Notes: generated by a model from the letters alone, not told the origin. DNA of 64,000 bases from Changpingibacter yushuensis (GCF_014041995.1 NZ_CP059492.1:682001-746000); one strand, 5' to 3'; positions 1 to 13,208 are shown, numbered from the stretch's first letter. Numbers and translations: made by a program.

Positions 1-1
1 A

Positions 2-268
2 GTTTCCGATGCCGCCAAGGCTATTCGCGACTTCGCCAAGGACAACCCGGCACTTATCGTCAAGGGCGGCGTTCTCGAGGGCAGCGTGCTCTCCAGCGAC
101 GACGTCAAGAAGCTTGCCGATCTCGAGTCCCGCGAGGTTTTGCTCGCGAAGACTGCGGGTGTGCTCAAGGCTGCCCTGTACCAGGCGGCATACGTTTTCC
201 AGGCGCCAGTCTCCAAGGCTGTACGCACCATCGACGCGCTGCGCGCGAAGGAAGAGGCTGCTGCCTGA
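2..268 (+). CDS. rplJ: 50S ribosomal protein L10 (3' part, cut by window start)
   Basis: This is the C-terminal part (about 88 residues) of ribosomal protein L10, which anchors the L7/L12 dimers to the 23S rRNA GTPase centre. The frame is open from base 2, so the start lies outside the window. Visible residues run from VSDAAKAIRDFAKDNPAL to the end ALRAKEEAAA, matching the C-terminal helix that binds L7/L12. It sits 67 bases before rplL, the usual rplJ-rplL pair, and the two are probably co-transcribed. The L10 leader that controls this operon would lie upstream and is not visible. Confidence 0.9.
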   Translation, partial: VSDAAKAIRDFAKDNPALIVKGGVLEGSVLSSDDVKKLADLESREVLLAKTAGVLKAALYQAAYVFQAPVSKAVRTIDALRAKEEAAA

Positions 269-335
269 TTTCAGGCGGCGCCAACTTAACCAGATATATC
301 TGCTCGCGTAGCAGGCATCAGGAAGGAAGGCCATC

Positions 336-719
336 ATGGCTAAGCTCTCCACCGAAGAGCTCATTGCAGCATTCAAGGAGCTCACACTCGTCGAGCTCTC
401 CGACTTCGTCAAGGCATTCGAGGAGGAGTTCGACGTTACCGCCGCTGCTCCCACCGCCGTTGCTGTTGCCGCAGCCCCCGCCGGCGAAGCCGCCGCTGAA
501 GAAGAGAAGGACTCATTCGACGTCGTTCTCGAGTCCGTTGGCGACAAGAAGGTTGCAGTCATCAAGGAGGTGCGCGGCCTTACCTCCCTCGGTCTGAAGG
601 AAGCTAAGGATCTCGTCGATGCAGCTCCTAAGGCTGTCCTCGAAGGCGTCAACAAGGAAGCTGCCGACAAGGCCAAGGAAGCTCTCGAGGGCGCTGGCGC
701 AACCGTCACCCTCAAGTGA
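336..719 (+). CDS. rplL: 50S ribosomal protein L7/L12
   Basis: L7/L12 forms the flexible ribosomal stalk that recruits and stimulates the GTPase factors, including EF-Tu and EF-G, encoded a few kb downstream. The 127-residue protein has the family layout: an N-terminal dimerisation helix ([20 protein letters not shown]), an Ala/Pro/Glu-rich hinge at about 35-55, and a C-terminal globular domain with the conserved [17 protein letters not shown] helix. The ATG follows a good AAGGAAGG ribosome site. The gene ends just before a 16-bp GC-rich hairpin that separates it from rpoB. Confidence 0.97.
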   Translation: MAKLSTEELIAAFKELTLVELSDFVKAFEEEFDVTAAAPTAVAVAAAPAGEAAAEEEKDSFDVVLESVGDKKVAVIKEVRGLTSLGLKEAKDLVDAAPKAVLEGVNKEAADKAKEALEGAGATVTLK

Positions 720-787
720 GGCATGCGGCTTGAGCCGCAACCTTGACAGCTCTTCATCGAGCAGGCAACTGCATCCTGCAGCTTGAC

Positions 788-823
788 AAGTGCGGGGCAC
801 GGAGGAATCCGTGCCCCGCACTT
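788..823 (+). terminator. Hairpin between rplL and rpoB (terminator/attenuator)
   Basis: Perfect 16-bp inverted repeat, arms 788-803 and 808-823, with a GGAA tetraloop, starting 69 bases after the rplL stop. Only two or three T residues follow, so termination may be partial. Partial termination here would lower RNA polymerase subunit synthesis relative to L7/L12, as the known attenuator in the E. coli rplL-rpoB gap does. The attenuator role here is inferred. Confidence 0.75.
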
Positions 824-1163
824 TGCGTCTCTACCGTAATGGGCGTCCCTGGGCATCTCCATGCATCTCTGTGCCCTAATGTGCCCCTCTTCTAGAGATC
901 TGTTTGCATGTTTGAAGGTTCTGTGTCAGAGTTCAGGTGAACATCGTGGTTCCTGGTGCCCTCCCTCACAGGGTGAGGGGTAGCTTTGCACACTCCTTAC
1001 GTGTATATTGGATATTTGCGCCGACATATCTACAGTTATGTCCAATTCTGGCTCAGTTTGGTGGCTCACTCCTGGTGAAACCTCCAATGAGCAGCTGGAA
1101 TACGAAACTGCTGCGGATAATGTTTGGTCCAATGCCTTACCAACGTCAGGGAAGGAACCCCCT
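824..1163 (+). other. rplL-rpoB intergenic/leader region
   Basis: About 340 bases between the rplL hairpin and the preferred rpoB start. Visible elements are a 7-bp stem-loop (arms 963-969 and 973-979, loop AGG) and a TATATT box at 1004-1009 with a poor -35 (TAGCTT, 17 bases upstream). The rpoB frame is already open from 1008, so part of the region could be coding if an upstream TTG (1008) or ATG (1038) is used. I see no tRNA or small-RNA gene in it. Confidence 0.45.
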
Positions 1164-4100
1164 TTGGCTGCTTCGCGCACCTATTCGCTCTCCGCTCTCA
1201 ATGGCAAGCCGGTTGTTGACCGTGTTTCCTTTGCCAAGATTCATGAGCCGCTGCAGGTGCCTGACCTGCTCGGTCTTCAGACTGACAGCTTTGGCTGGCT
1301 CATCGGATCGGATTCATGGGCGGCTGAGCACCCCGGTGAACAATCTGGACTTGAGGAGATCTTCGAGGAGATCTCACCGATCGAAAATGCCGCCCAAACT
1401 ATGGGTCTTGTGCTTTCGGCGCCGCACCTGGAAGAACCGAAGTATTCGATTCAGGAATGCCGTGAGCGCGATCTGACGTACGCCGCTCCTTTGTATGTCA
1501 CTGCCGAGTTCCAAAACTATGAGACCGGCGAAATCAAGTCGCAGACCACCTTCATTGGCGACTTCCCGCTCATGACTGACCGCGGCACCTTCATTGTCAA
1601 TGGATCTGAGCGCGTGGTCGTCTCTCAGCTGGTCCGTTCACCCGGCGTGTACTTTGAGCGCGTAGCTGACAAGACGTCCGATAAGGACATCTTCTCCTCA
1701 CGCTTCATTCCGTCACGTGGCGCATGGCTAGAGTTTGAGATTGACAAGCGCGATGCCGTAGGCGTTCGCGTGGACCGCAAGCGTAAGCAGTCTGTCACTG
1801 TCTTCCTCAAGGCTCTTGGCCTTTCTGAATCCGAGATTCGCGATAGCTTCAGCGATTTTCCGATCCTCATTGAGACTCTTGAGAAGGATTCGGTTCACAC
1901 ACAGGAAGAATGCCTTCAGGATCTCTACCGCAAGCTACGTCCAGGCGAACCGCCAACAGCGGAAGCAGGCCGCACGCTGCTGAACAACTTCTACTTCAAC
2001 ACGAAGCGCTATGACACCGCGAAGGTCGGCCGCTACAAGATCAACAAGAAGCTTGGTCTGCCGTCCGAATCAAACTCGCGTCAGCTTGGTATTGAAGACA
2101 TCACTGCCGCTCTGCGCTACATGCTCGCTATCCACGCGGGGTCTGAGGAAGTCGTGTGTGCGCCGGGCGCTACGGCTGTGGCCGTTGAGACCGACGATAT
2201 CGATCATTTCGGCAACCGCCGCATCCGCGCCGTTGGCGAACTGATTCAGAATCAGGTTCGTACTGGTTTGGCGCGTCTGGATCGTATGGTTCGCGAACGC
2301 ATGACCACACAAGAGACGGAAGCCATTACGCCTTCTTCTCTTATCAACATTCGTCCGATCGTGGCAGCTATCAAGGAGTTCTTCGGAACGTCCCAGCTTT
2401 CCCAGTTCATGGATCAGAACAACCCGCTTGCGGGTCTGACCCACAAGCGCCGTCTTTCGGCTCTTGGTCCTGGTGGACTTTCCCGTGATCGCGCGGGCAT
2501 GGAAGTTCGTGACGTCCATCCTTCCCACTACGGGCGCATGTGCCCCATCGAAACTCCTGAAGGCCCGAACATTGGCCTGATCGGTTCGTTGGCATCGTTC
2601 GCGCGTATCAACCAGTTTGGTTTCATCGAGACTCCGTACCGGAAGGTTGTTGACGGCCAGGTTACAGAGCAGATCGATTACCTTCAGGCCGACGACGAAG
2701 ACCGCACGGTTATCGCCCAGGCTGAGGCCCCGCTTAATGCGACCGGTCACTTCGTCCAGGATGAAGCGCTGTGCCGTATGCCGGGTGGCGAACCCGCGCT
2801 GGTTCCTGTAGACGAAATCGGCTACATGGACGTTTCGGCACGCCAGATGTGCTCTGTTGGTACGGCAATGATTCCGTTCCTCGAGCACGACGATGCGAAC
2901 CGAGCACTCATGGGCGCCAACATGCAGCGTCAGGCTGTGCCGCTCATTCGTCCCGTCGCACCATTCGTCGGCACCGGCATGGAGATGCGCACGGCTGTTG
3001 ACGCCGGCGATGCCACCGTGGCAAAGGCAGCTGGCGTCGTAACCGAGGTGGAAGCGGAAGCAATCCACATCGAACAGGATGACGGCAAGCACGTCCTCTA
3101 CAAGATGACCAAGTTTGATCGTTCAAACCCGGGCAACTGCACCAACCAGCGCGTTGTTGTCAGTGAAGGCGACCGGGTAGAAGCTGGAACGCTTCTAGCT
3201 GACGGCCCAGCCACTGAAGGCGGCGAGCTTGCGCTTGGCCAAAACCTTCTGGTCGCGTTCATGTCATGGAACGGCTTCAACTACGAAGACGCCATCATTC
3301 TGTCTGAGCGTTGCGTCAAGGATGACCTCCTGACTTCGATTCATATCGAAGAGCATGAGGTGGATGCCCGTGACACGAAGCTTGGACCGGAGGAAATCAC
3401 TCGCGATATTCCGAACGTCTCCGAAGAGATGCTTTCCCATCTCGATGAACACGGTGTCATTCGAATCGGCGCTGAAGTTCAGGCTGGCGACATCCTCGTT
3501 GGCAAGATCACGCCAAAGGGTGAAACCGAACTGACCTCGGAAGAGCGCTTGCTTCGCGCCATCTTTGGCGAGAAGGCCAAGGAAGTTCGTGACACTTCGT
3601 TGCGTGTTCCTCATGGTGAGTCCGGAATCGTGATTGGCGTTCGCCAGTTCACGAAGGACAACAATGATGAACTTGCTGCGGATGTCAATGAAACCGTGCG
3701 GGTATACATTGCTCAGCGCCGCAAGATCACCATTGGTGACAAGATGGCAGGACGCCACGGTAACAAGGGCGTCATCTCGCGCATCCTTCCCGTTGAAGAC
3801 ATGCCGTTCATGGCCGATGGAACTCCAGTTGACATCATCCTCAACCCACTAGGTGTTCCTGGCCGAATGAACCTCGGTCAGGTCTACGAACTCCACTTGG
3901 GTTGGGTTGCCAGCCAAGGTTGGGACGCCACGACTCCACGTGAGGCGGGCGAGGAATGGGCATTGCGTTTGGGCGAAGGCACTGTGACAGGTGTTCCTGG
4001 TCAGCGCGTTGCAACTCCAGTATTCGATGGCGTTCAGGCTGACGAAATCGATGGTCTGCTTTGCCATACATTGCCGAACCGCGATGGTGACGTTCTGGTT

Positions 4101-4625
4101 AACCCGCAAGGCAAGGCTCAGCTGTTTGACGGCCGCACTGGCGATCCCTTCCCGGATCCGGTTTCAGTTGGCTACATGTACATGCTGAAGCTGCACCACC
4201 TTGTGGATGACAAGATCCACGCCCGTTCGACTGGTCCGTACTCGATGGTTACGCAGCAGCCGCTCGGTGGTAAGGCTCAGTTTGGTGGTCAGCGCTTTGG
4301 TGAGATGGAGGTGTGGGCCCTGGAAGCATACGGTGCCTCGCATACTCTCCAGGAGATGCTGACGATCAAGTCTGACGATACGGTCGGTCGAGTCAAGGTC
4401 TATGAAGCCATTGTGAAGGGCGACAACGTCCCTGAACCTGGCATTCCTGAGTCTTTCAAGGTCCTCATTCAGGAAATGCGTTCGCTGTGCCTGAACGTCG
4501 AAGCACTCGACGCCAGTGGCGAAGCAATCAACCTGCAAGATGCCGAAGAAGACCAGTTCCACACCCCTGAGCCAGTTGCAATGCCAACCGGCCTCGAGGA
4601 TCTGACGTCCGGAGCTGAGTTCTAA
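1164..4625 (+). CDS. rpoB: DNA-directed RNA polymerase beta subunit
   Basis: Catalytic beta subunit of RNA polymerase. The preferred start is the TTG at 1164 ([15 protein letters not shown]...), which follows GGAAGGAA by six bases and gives 1153 residues, the usual actinobacterial length. The frame stays open to TTG 1008 and ATG 1038, but that N-terminal stretch looks unlike RpoB. The rifampicin pocket near residue 410 is wild type ([20 protein letters not shown]), so the three classic resistance positions (Asp516, His526, Ser531 in E. coli numbering) are unchanged. The conserved [13 protein letters not shown] block lies near residue 860. rpoC follows after a hairpin. Confidence 0.95.
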   Translation: MAASRTYSLSALNGKPVVDRVSFAKIHEPLQVPDLLGLQTDSFGWLIGSDSWAAEHPGEQSGLEEIFEEISPIENAAQTMGLVLSAPHLEEPKYSIQECRERDLTYAAPLYVTAEFQNYETGEIKSQTTFIGDFPLMTDRGTFIVNGSERVVVSQLVRSPGVYFERVADKTSDKDIFSSRFIPSRGAWLEFEIDKRDAVGVRVDRKRKQSVTVFLKALGLSESEIRDSFSDFPILIETLEKDSVHTQEECLQDLYRKLRPGEPPTAEAGRTLLNNFYFNTKRYDTAKVGRYKINKKLGLPSESNSRQLGIEDITAALRYMLAIHAGSEEVVCAPGATAVAVETDDIDHFGNRRIRAVGELIQNQVRTGLARLDRMVRERMTTQETEAITPSSLINIRPIVAAIKEFFGTSQLSQFMDQNNPLAGLTHKRRLSALGPGGLSRDRAGMEVRDVHPSHYGRMCPIETPEGPNIGLIGSLASFARINQFGFIETPYRKVVDGQVTEQIDYLQADDEDRTVIAQAEAPLNATGHFVQDEALCRMPGGEPALVPVDEIGYMDVSARQMCSVGTAMIPFLEHDDANRALMGANMQRQAVPLIRPVAPFVGTGMEMRTAVDAGDATVAKAAGVVTEVEAEAIHIEQDDGKHVLYKMTKFDRSNPGNCTNQRVVVSEGDRVEAGTLLADGPATEGGELALGQNLLVAFMSWNGFNYEDAIILSERCVKDDLLTSIHIEEHEVDARDTKLGPEEITRDIPNVSEEMLSHLDEHGVIRIGAEVQAGDILVGKITPKGETELTSEERLLRAIFGEKAKEVRDTSLRVPHGESGIVIGVRQFTKDNNDELAADVNETVRVYIAQRRKITIGDKMAGRHGNKGVISRILPVEDMPFMADGTPVDIILNPLGVPGRMNLGQVYELHLGWVASQGWDATTPREAGEEWALRLGEGTVTGVPGQRVATPVFDGVQADEIDGLLCHTLPNRDGDVLVNPQGKAQLFDGRTGDPFPDPVSVGYMYMLKLHHLVDDKIHARSTGPYSMVTQQPLGGKAQFGGQRFGEMEVWALEAYGASHTLQEMLTIKSDDTVGRVKVYEAIVKGDNVPEPGIPESFKVLIQEMRSLCLNVEALDASGEAINLQDAEEDQFHTPEPVAMPTGLEDLTSGAEF

Positions 4626-4639
4626 GAATTCTTCTTGGG

Positions 4640-4676
4640 GGAGGGAGCGCGATTAGCGCCTTGCGGCTCCCTCCCA
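4640..4676 (+). terminator. rpoB-rpoC intergenic hairpin
   Basis: A 10-bp GC-rich inverted repeat (GGGAGGGAGC, 4640-4649, against GCTCCCTCCC, 4667-4676) lies 14 bases after the rpoB stop. No U-tract follows. It may be a processing or pausing site rather than a full terminator, since rpoC begins 55 bases later without a recognisable promoter of its own. Confidence 0.5.
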
Positions 4677-4731
4677 CCTACCGGCTCCCACACAAGAACT
4701 AAACGGTGCAATACCTGAGGAAGTAGGAATC

Positions 4732-7700
4732 TTGCTCGACGTCAATCGCTTCGAACAGCTCCACATTGCCCTGGCCACTTCGGAAGATATCCGTGCGTGG
4801 TCGCACGGCGAGGTCAAGAAGCCTGAAACCATCAACTACCGTACGCTCAAGCCTGAAAAGGATGGCCTTTTCTGTGAGCGCATTTTTGGACCAACCCGTG
4901 ACTGGGAGTGTGCTTGTGGCAAGTACAAGCGCCCTCGTTTCAAGGGAATTGTTTGCGAACGCTGTGGTGTTGAAGTCACGCGTTCGAAGGTACGCCGCGA
5001 GCGCATGGGCCACATTGAGCTCGCCGCTCCCGTCACCCACATCTGGTACTTCAAGGGCGTTCCTTCGCGCTTGGGTTACCTGCTAGACATCGCTCCGAAG
5101 GATCTGGAAAAGGTCATTTACTTCGCTGCGTACATGGTTACCGATGTCGACGCCGAAGCACGCCGTGACGATCTTCCCAGCCTTCAGTCCGAATACGAAC
5201 TTGAGCGCGCCCAGTTCGAGAAGGCTCGCGATGTCGAGCTCGAAGAACGCCAGAAGCGCCTCGAAGCAGACCTCGCAGAAGCGGAGTCCGAAGGCCAGAA
5301 GGCTGATGTTCGCAACAAGATCAAGCGAGCCGCTGAAACGGATCTCGGGCGCACTCGCAAGCGCTTTGATGCTGATCTGGCTCGCTTGGATGCGGTGTGG
5401 GATCGATTCTCTAAGCTGAAGGTCGGCGATCTTGAGGGCGATGAGGATCTCTATCGTGAGATGGAGTCCCGTTACTCCGATTACTTCTCGGCTTGCCGCG
5501 GTGCGGAAGCTATTCAGAAGCGCCTGCAGACCTTCGATCTTCAGGCCGAGCATGACAACCTGCTCAATGTTATTGAGACCGGTACTGCTCAGCGTAAGGC
5601 TCGCGCGCTCAAGCGTATTCGCGTGATCAACGCTTTCCTGCATTCAGGCACCAAGCCTGAATCGATGGTTCTGGATGCTCTTCCGGTTATCCCACCGGAT
5701 CTGCGCCCAATGGTTCAGCTCGACGGCGGCCGCTTTGCCACCTCCGATCTCAACGATCTGTACCGTCGCGTGATCAACCGCAACAATCGCCTCAAGCGCA
5801 TGCTTGATCTCGGTGCACCGGAGATCATGGTCAACAATGAGAAGCGCATGCTTCAGGAAGCTGTTGACGCTCTGTTTGACAACGGACGTCGTGGCCGCCC
5901 GGTTCAGGGCGCCGGTAACCGTCCGCTCAAGTCGCTCTCTGACATGCTCAAGGGCAAGCAGGGACGCTTCCGCCAGAATCTGCTGGGCAAGCGCGTCGAT
6001 TACTCTGGCCGTTCGGTCATCGTCGTCGGACCAACACTTAAGCTGCATCAGTGCGGTCTGCCCAAGATCATGGCTTTGGAACTCTTCAAGCCCTTCGTGC
6101 AGAAGCGCCTTGTGGATCTTGAGATCGCGAAGAACATTAAGGCTGCAAAGCGCCTGATCGATCGCCAGCGTTCCGAAGTGTGGGACGTTCTTGAAGAGGT
6201 CATTCAGGAGCACCCAGTGCTGCTCAACCGTGCACCAACCCTGCATCGTCTGGGCATCCAGGCCTTCGAGCCGCAGCTCATTGAGGGCAAGGCTATTCGC
6301 CTTCACCCACTGGTCTGTGGCGCATTCAACGCCGATTTCGACGGCGACCAGATGGCTGTCCATCTGCCGCTTTCTGTTGAAGCTCAGGCCGAGGCACGCA
6401 TCCTCATGCTCTCCTCGAACAACATCTTGAAGCCGTCGGATGGTCGCCCCGTGACCATGCCGTCACAGGACATGATCATTGGTCTGTTCCACCTGACTAC
6501 GCTGCGAGAGGGAGCTGCTGGCGAAGGCCGGTACTTCTCCTCCGTTGCAGAGGCAGAAATGGCGATGGATTTGGGCGAACTGCACTTGAACGCCAAGTGC
6601 CACATTCGCTTTGAAGGTGATGTTGTTCCTCCGCGTGACTGGGTCGCCCCCGAGGGCTACGAAGAAGGCAACGATCTGTTGCTGGAAACCACTTTGGGCC
6701 GTGCGATCTTCAATGAGACTCTTCCAACCGACTTCCCGTTCGTAAACGGTGTTGTGGACAAGAAGGTCTTGGGATCGATCGTCAATGAGCTTGCTGAGCG
6801 TTACGAGAAGGTCGCCGTGGGCGCATCGCTCGACGCACTGAAGTCCACCGGTTTCTACTGGGCAGGACGTTCTGGCGCAACTATTGCGGTCTCTGACGTC
6901 ATCGTTCCGGAGAACAAGCCAGAGATTCTCGCTCAGGCTGAAGCTGATGCTGCGCGCATCGAGCACCAGTTCATGACGGGCCGTATTGAGGATGAGGATC
7001 GCCGTCGCGACCTCGTTGATCTGTGGTCCAACGTGACGGAGAAGATCGCTCAGGAAATGCGCGAGAACTTCACCAGCACCAACACGGTTAACCGCATGGT
7101 TTCCTCCGGTGCGCGTGGTAACTGGGAACAGGTTCGTCAGATCGCTGGTATGCGAGGCTTGGTTGCCGATCCAAAGGGCAACATTATTCCTCGCCCAATT
7201 CAGTCCAACTACCGCGAGGGCCTCTCAGTCCTTGAGTACTTCATCGCGACGCACGGTGCTCGTAAGGGTCTTGCCGATACGGCTCTTCGTACGGCCGATT
7301 CCGGGTACTTGACCCGCCGTCTGGTGGACGTTTCTCAGGATGTCATCGTTCGCGAGACCGACTGTGGAACCCGCCGTGGCCTCACAAAGACCATTGCCGC
7401 TCCGGATGCTTCAGGGAACCTCGTTCCAGACGAGGCACTGGACACCTCGGTGTACGCACGCACACTTGCTCGCGATATCACGGATGCCGAAGGCAACGTC
7501 ATTGCGTCTGCTGGAACTGACTTGGGTGACGTGGTCATCGAGCAGCTCATTGCTGCAGGCGTCACCGAAGTTACAGTGCGGTCCGTGTTGACCTGTGATT
7601 CTCGCATCGGAACCTGCGCCAAGTGCTACGGACGCTCGATGGCTACAGGCAAGCTTGTTGATATTGGCGAAGCCGTCGGTATCGTTGCCGCGCAGTCCAT

Positions 7701-8616
7701 TGGCGAACCAGGCACCCAGTTGACGATGCGTACCTTCCACACCGGTGGTTCGGCATCTGCTGACGACATCACACAGGGTCTTCCTCGTGTTCAGGAACTC
7801 TTCGAGGCACGTACCCCGAAGGGCGAGGCTCCCATCGCGGAAGCAGCTGGCACGCTCAAGATCGAGGATGGCGAGCGTATGCGCCGCCTCATCATCGTTC
7901 GCGATGACGGCGACGACGACATCATCTACCAGGTTGCCAAGCGCGCCAAGCTCTTGGTTCCCGAAGGTGGACGCGTTGCTGTTGGTGTGCAGCTTGTCGA
8001 GGGTTCAGTTGATCCGAAGAAGGTCCTGCGTATCAACGGACGCAAGGCCGCCCAGCAGCACATCGTTAACGAGGTGCAGAACGTTTACCGTTCGCAGGGC
8101 GTGGAGATCCACGACAAGCACATCGAGGTCATCGTTCGCCAGATGCTTCGCCGAGTTACCATCCTTGAGGCTGGTACCACGAAGTTGCTTCCGGGCGAAC
8201 TGGTGGATGTGGCAATCTTCGAAGATGAGAACCGTGCAGCTATGGCGGAAGGTGGCAAGCCAGCCTCCGGACGTCCTGAACTCATGGGAATCACAAAGGC
8301 CTCTCTGGCTACCGATTCGTGGCTTTCGGCTGCATCGTTCCAGGAGACCACCAAGGTACTTACCGAGGCTGCACTGAACTCCAAGTCGGATCCGCTTGCG
8401 GGTCTGAAGGAGAACGTCATCCTTGGAAAGCTGATCCCGGCCGGTACCGGCTTGGAACAGCTGCGTGAGGCACGCGTTGAGCCAACCGCAGAGGCACGAG
8501 TCGAATTCGAGAAGACCAATGGCTTTAGCCATCGCGATCTCGAGCCATTCGACGACGGCTACTCCTACACGGATTTCCCAGAGTTCGACTTGGGCTCTGG
8601 TTACGGTCCGTACTAA
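4732..8616 (+). CDS. rpoC: DNA-directed RNA polymerase beta' subunit
   Basis: Largest RNA polymerase subunit, 1294 residues, supplying the catalytic magnesium and the clamp. The start is TTG, giving the family N terminus [20 protein letters not shown], behind a GAGGAAG site. The first zinc site is at about 60-78 ([20 protein letters not shown]). The catalytic loop [12 protein letters not shown] begins at about 533, with the three magnesium aspartates near 535, 537 and 539. The second zinc site uses Cys near 878 and the [11 protein letters not shown] cluster near 955. There is an actinobacterial insertion after residue 140, rich in Glu/Arg and likely coiled coil. It is probably co-transcribed with rpoB. 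Confidence 0.97.
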   Translation: MLDVNRFEQLHIALATSEDIRAWSHGEVKKPETINYRTLKPEKDGLFCERIFGPTRDWECACGKYKRPRFKGIVCERCGVEVTRSKVRRERMGHIELAAPVTHIWYFKGVPSRLGYLLDIAPKDLEKVIYFAAYMVTDVDAEARRDDLPSLQSEYELERAQFEKARDVELEERQKRLEADLAEAESEGQKADVRNKIKRAAETDLGRTRKRFDADLARLDAVWDRFSKLKVGDLEGDEDLYREMESRYSDYFSACRGAEAIQKRLQTFDLQAEHDNLLNVIETGTAQRKARALKRIRVINAFLHSGTKPESMVLDALPVIPPDLRPMVQLDGGRFATSDLNDLYRRVINRNNRLKRMLDLGAPEIMVNNEKRMLQEAVDALFDNGRRGRPVQGAGNRPLKSLSDMLKGKQGRFRQNLLGKRVDYSGRSVIVVGPTLKLHQCGLPKIMALELFKPFVQKRLVDLEIAKNIKAAKRLIDRQRSEVWDVLEEVIQEHPVLLNRAPTLHRLGIQAFEPQLIEGKAIRLHPLVCGAFNADFDGDQMAVHLPLSVEAQAEARILMLSSNNILKPSDGRPVTMPSQDMIIGLFHLTTLREGAAGEGRYFSSVAEAEMAMDLGELHLNAKCHIRFEGDVVPPRDWVAPEGYEEGNDLLLETTLGRAIFNETLPTDFPFVNGVVDKKVLGSIVNELAERYEKVAVGASLDALKSTGFYWAGRSGATIAVSDVIVPENKPEILAQAEADAARIEHQFMTGRIEDEDRRRDLVDLWSNVTEKIAQEMRENFTSTNTVNRMVSSGARGNWEQVRQIAGMRGLVADPKGNIIPRPIQSNYREGLSVLEYFIATHGARKGLADTALRTADSGYLTRRLVDVSQDVIVRETDCGTRRGLTKTIAAPDASGNLVPDEALDTSVYARTLARDITDAEGNVIASAGTDLGDVVIEQLIAAGVTEVTVRSVLTCDSRIGTCAKCYGRSMATGKLVDIGEAVGIVAAQSIGEPGTQLTMRTFHTGGSASADDITQGLPRVQELFEARTPKGEAPIAEAAGTLKIEDGERMRRLIIVRDDGDDDIIYQVAKRAKLLVPEGGRVAVGVQLVEGSVDPKKVLRINGRKAAQQHIVNEVQNVYRSQGVEIHDKHIEVIVRQMLRRVTILEAGTTKLLPGELVDVAIFEDENRAAMAEGGKPASGRPELMGITKASLATDSWLSAASFQETTKVLTEAALNSKSDPLAGLKENVILGKLIPAGTGLEQLREARVEPTAEARVEFEKTNGFSHRDLEPFDDGYSYTDFPEFDLGSGYGPY

Positions 8617-8626
8617 TCGTTGCGCG

Positions 8627-8671
8627 CTGGGCTGGAGTTGCTGCCAGCCCAGCAGCCGCGCTTCGGCGCGG
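8627..8671 (+). terminator. Double hairpin after rpoC
   Basis: Two adjacent GC-rich stems: CTGGGCTGG (8627-8635) pairs with CCAGCCCAG (8644-8652), then CCGCGC (8656-8661) pairs with GCGCGG (8666-8671) around a UUCG tetraloop. They begin 10 bases after the rpoC stop and precede the str-operon promoter, so they plausibly end the rpoBC transcript. There is no U-run. Confidence 0.6.
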
Positions 8672-8713
8672 GGGCGGGATCTTGTGTTCCCCGCCACCAG
8701 TGCTGCTCATTCT

Positions 8714-8743
8714 TTGACGATGTCAATGGTGAGCGGCTAATCT
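8714..8743 (+). promoter_or_regulatory. Candidate str-operon promoter (rpsL-rpsG-fusA)
   Basis: TTGACG (8714-8719), an 18-base spacer and TAATCT (8738-8743) form a good sigma-70/SigA-type promoter 132 bases before rpsL. It lies downstream of the rpoC hairpins, so the str genes probably have their own transcription start. The leader after it is GC-rich and could hold a regulatory structure, which I could not resolve. Confidence 0.65.
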
Positions 8744-8875
8744 TGTGTGGGTTGCCCGTTCGCGGGCCCGGCACGCGAATTCCGCGCCAAATTGCGGGAG
8801 AGCTTGCGAGGATGAGCGGTGTACATCCGCCCGGCCCGGCGAGCAAAAGACGAAACAAATTATTCAGGAGAAATA

Positions 8876-9250
8876 GTGCCCACTATTCAGCAGCTGGTCC
8901 GTAAGGGCCGCAGCAACAAAGTCGGGGCCTCCAAGACCGCAGCTCTCAAGGGGAGCCCGCAGCGTCGTGGAGTCTGCACCCGTGTTTTCACCACCACCCC
9001 AAAGAAGCCGAACTCGGCTCTGCGCAAGGTGGCGCGTGTCCGTCTTTCCTCAGGAATCGAAGTCACCGCTTACATCCCTGGCGAGGGCCACAACCTCCAG
9101 GAGCACTCGATCGTGCTGGTCCGTGGTGGCCGCGTTCGCGACCTTCCTGGCGTTCGCTACAAGATCATCCGTGGTGCGCTTGATACCCAGGGTGTGAAGA
9201 ACCGTCAGCAGGCTCGTAGCCGCTACGGCGCCAAGAAGGAGAAGAAGTAA
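8876..9250 (+). CDS. rpsL: 30S ribosomal protein S12
   Basis: S12 sits at the decoding centre of the small subunit and controls accuracy. The GTG at 8876 (giving [11 protein letters not shown]) follows AGGAGA by six bases and yields the standard 124 residues. In-frame codons upstream would add 19 residues not seen in S12. The two regions that determine streptomycin response, KKPNSALRK and [10 protein letters not shown], carry the wild-type lysines. The stop overlaps the rpsG start by one base (TAATG), showing translational coupling. Confidence 0.97.
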   Translation: MPTIQQLVRKGRSNKVGASKTAALKGSPQRRGVCTRVFTTTPKKPNSALRKVARVRLSSGIEVTAYIPGEGHNLQEHSIVLVRGGRVRDLPGVRYKIIRGALDTQGVKNRQQARSRYGAKKEKK

Positions 9251-9720
9251 TGCCACGTAAGGGACCCGCTCGCAAGCGCCCCCTCGTCAACGATCCGGTC
9301 TACGGCTCCACGATGGTCACTCAGCTCGTAAACCGCATTCTTATCGATGGCAAGAAGTCCACCGCTCAGAAGATCGTTTACGGCGCACTCGAAGGCGTCG
9401 CAGAGAAGTCAGGCCAAGATTCGTTGGCAGTTCTCAAGCGCGCTATGGACAACATCCGTCCTTCTCTCGAAGTTCGTTCTCGCCGTGTTGGCGGCGCAAC
9501 CTACCAGGTCCCCGTTGAGGTTAAGCCTGGCCGCGCTACCACTTTGGCTCTTCGTTGGCTCGTTGATTACGCACGTGATCGCCGCGAGAAGACGATGACT
9601 GAGCGTCTCATGAACGAAATCCTCGATGCTTCCAACGGCCTTGGTGCCGCAGTCAAGCGCCGCGAGGACACCCACCGTATGGCGGAGTCCAACAGGGCCT
9701 TCGCTCACTACCGCTGGTAA
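9250..9720 (+). CDS. rpsG: 30S ribosomal protein S7
   Basis: S7 nucleates assembly of the 30S head and contacts the E-site tRNA. The 156-residue protein has the canonical start [17 protein letters not shown] and the conserved block [13 protein letters not shown], and it ends in FAHYRW. That is the usual length and ending for bacteria without the long C-terminal extension. It overlaps rpsL by one base and is followed 55 bases later by fusA. In E. coli S7 autoregulates the str operon, but no S7 target site can be recognised here by eye. Confidence 0.97.
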   Translation: MPRKGPARKRPLVNDPVYGSTMVTQLVNRILIDGKKSTAQKIVYGALEGVAEKSGQDSLAVLKRAMDNIRPSLEVRSRRVGGATYQVPVEVKPGRATTLALRWLVDYARDRREKTMTERLMNEILDASNGLGAAVKRREDTHRMAESNRAFAHYRW

Positions 9721-9775
9721 TAGACTGCCGGGCGCGGGCCAAGGGTCGCGTCCTTGAACGAGAAGAGAGCCTTAC

Positions 9776-11902
9776 GTGGCACTTGACGTGCTAACCGACC
9801 TGAACAAGGTCCGCAACATTGGCATTATGGCGCACATTGACGCTGGTAAGACCACCGTCACCGAGCGCATTCTTTACTACACCGGTGTCAACTACAAGAT
9901 CGGCGAAACGCACGATGGTGCGTCCACCACCGACTGGATGGAGCAGGAAAAGGAACGCGGTATCACAATTACCTCCGCGGCCATCACTGCTTTCTGGAAG
10001 GGCACTCAGCTCAACCTTATTGACACCCCCGGACACGTGGACTTTACCGTCGAGGTGGAGCGTTCGCTCCGCGTCCTCGACGGTGCCGTTGCTGTGTTCG
10101 ACGGCAAGGAGGGCGTTGAGCCTCAGTCTGAAACCGTTTGGCGCCAGGCTGACAAGTACGACGTTCCCCGCATCTGCTTCATCAACAAGATGGATAAGCT
10201 TGGTGCGAACTTTGAGTTCTCCGTGCAGACGATTAAGGATCGGCTACACGCAACTCCTATCGTCATCACGTTCCCCATTGGCGCTGAGAATGATTTCGCT
10301 GGCGTCGTTGATGTGCTGAAGATGAAGGCCATTCGCTTCCCTGAGAAGGATGACAAGGGTCAGGAGACCCGCGGCATCGTTGTCACCGAAGAGGATATCC
10401 CCGCCGAACTTCTGGATGCTGCTGAGGCTTACCGCCTCGAGGCAGTGGAAGCAGCTGCTGAAGCCAACGAGGAACTCATGGAGAAGTACCTCGAAGGTAC
10501 CGAACTGACGAGTGAAGAGATCATCGCGGGCCTGCGCCAGCGCACGATCGCTTCGGAGATCTACCCGGTCTTCGCTGGTTCCGCCTACAAGAACAAGGGC
10601 ATTCAGCCCATGCTCGACGGCGTCGTGAACTTCCTTCCGTCACCGCTGGATATTCCTGCAACTCAGGGATTCCGCCCGGGTCACGAGGAGGAAGGCGAAA
10701 CCGAAAGCCGCAAGGCTGACGAGAACGAACCATTCTCTGCTTTGGCATTCAAGATTGCTGCCCACCCCTTCTACGGCAAGCTGATTTACACTCGCGTGTA
10801 TTCCGGCAAGGTTGCAAAGGGCGCAGAAGTCTACAACGCCACCAAGGGCAAGAAGGAGCGCATTGGAAAGATGTTCCAGATGCACTCCAACACGGAGAAC
10901 CCGGTTGATGTTGCTCACGCTGGCCACATCTACGCTTTCGTCGGTCTGAAGGAAACCACAACCGGCGACACGCTGTGCTCTATCGACAAGCCGATTGTGC
11001 TTGAGTCCATGACGTTCCCGGATCCGGTTATTCACGTGGCTATTGAGCCTCGCTCGAAGAACGATCAGGAGAAGCTCTCCATCGCCATCCAGAAGTTGGC
11101 GGAGGAGGATCCCACCTTCACTGTTAAGCAGGATCCTGAGACCGGCCAGACCGTTATCGGTGGTATGGGCGAGCTTCACCTCGACATTCTTGTCGACCGC
11201 ATGCGTCGTGAGTTCAAGGTTGATGCAAACGTCGGTGCGCCGATGGTTGCCTACCGCGAAACCATTCGCAAGGCCGTCAAGAGCATCGAGTACACGCACA
11301 AGAAGCAGACCGGTGGTTCTGGCCAGTTCGCTCGCGTTATCGTCTCAATGGAGCCGATGGCTGCGCAGGAAGACGGCTCGATTTACGAGTTCGTCAACGG
11401 AGTTACTGGTGGACGTGTTCCTCGCGAATACATCCCGTCTGTTGACGCGGGTATTCAAGAGGCTATGCAGTCTGGTGTCTTGGCCGGTTACCCGGTTGTG
11501 GGCATCAAGGCCACACTCGAAGACGGCGCCTACCACGACGTCGACTCTTCGGAAATGGCATTCAAGATTGCCGGTAACCAGGTGTTCAAGGAAGCCGCAC
11601 GCCGTGCAAATCCTGTGCTCCTCGAGCCGGTTATGGATGTTGAGGTCCGTACTCCTGAGGAGTACATGGGCGATGTTATCGGCGATTTGAACTCCCGCCG
11701 TGGCATGATCAAGTCCATGGAGGACGCCACAGGCGTCAAGATCGTCCGCGCGAATGTTCCGCTGAGCGAAATGTTCGGATACGTTGGAGATCTCCGTTCG
11801 AAGACGCAGGGGCGTGCAGTTTACACAATGCAGTTCGACTCCTACGCTGAGGTTCCGAAGGCTGTTGCCGACGAAATCATCGCAAAGACCCGGGGCGAGT
11901 GA
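9776..11902 (+). CDS. fusA: Translation elongation factor G
   Basis: EF-G is the GTPase that drives translocation and, with RRF, ribosome recycling. The 708-residue protein starts with GTG after GAGAAGAGAG and has the G1 loop AHIDAGKTT (about 19-27), G3 [10 protein letters not shown]4 NKMDK and the switch motif RGITITSAA. Domains II-V follow, ending KTRGE. It is a normal full-length EF-G. tuf follows after 115 bases, as in most str operons. Confidence 0.97.
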   Translation: MALDVLTDLNKVRNIGIMAHIDAGKTTVTERILYYTGVNYKIGETHDGASTTDWMEQEKERGITITSAAITAFWKGTQLNLIDTPGHVDFTVEVERSLRVLDGAVAVFDGKEGVEPQSETVWRQADKYDVPRICFINKMDKLGANFEFSVQTIKDRLHATPIVITFPIGAENDFAGVVDVLKMKAIRFPEKDDKGQETRGIVVTEEDIPAELLDAAEAYRLEAVEAAAEANEELMEKYLEGTELTSEEIIAGLRQRTIASEIYPVFAGSAYKNKGIQPMLDGVVNFLPSPLDIPATQGFRPGHEEEGETESRKADENEPFSALAFKIAAHPFYGKLIYTRVYSGKVAKGAEVYNATKGKKERIGKMFQMHSNTENPVDVAHAGHIYAFVGLKETTTGDTLCSIDKPIVLESMTFPDPVIHVAIEPRSKNDQEKLSIAIQKLAEEDPTFTVKQDPETGQTVIGGMGELHLDILVDRMRREFKVDANVGAPMVAYRETIRKAVKSIEYTHKKQTGGSGQFARVIVSMEPMAAQEDGSIYEFVNGVTGGRVPREYIPSVDAGIQEAMQSGVLAGYPVVGIKATLEDGAYHDVDSSEMAFKIAGNQVFKEAARRANPVLLEPVMDVEVRTPEEYMGDVIGDLNSRRGMIKSMEDATGVKIVRANVPLSEMFGYVGDLRSKTQGRAVYTMQFDSYAEVPKAVADEIIAKTRGE

Positions 11903-11918
11903 CGTCCCACCGGTCCTG

Positions 11919-11973
11919 TACAATCAGAAACCGTAAGTAATGCACTTAAGCCGGGTCGGATGTTTTGGCATCC
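11919..11973 (+). promoter_or_regulatory. Possible separate tuf promoter/leader
   Basis: A TACAAT box (11919-11924) without a clear -35 lies just after the fusA stop, followed by a small hairpin (GGATG 11958-11962 with CATCC 11969-11973). EF-Tu is needed in large excess, and a second promoter between fusA and tuf would supply it, but this is a weak match. Confidence 0.3.
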
Positions 11974-12017
11974 AACTCACCAGCTGAAAGTCAATCTAGA
12001 GTCCCAGGAGGGCCCAA

Positions 12018-13208
<1,191 letters not shown>

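Noticed and set aside
2070-3092. Long minus-strand open frame (340 codons) opposite rpoB, and similar long frames opposite rplB (18733-19683), rpoC and fusA.
   Set aside because: They are shadows caused by codon bias of highly expressed genes. They have no homology and lie antisense to certain genes.
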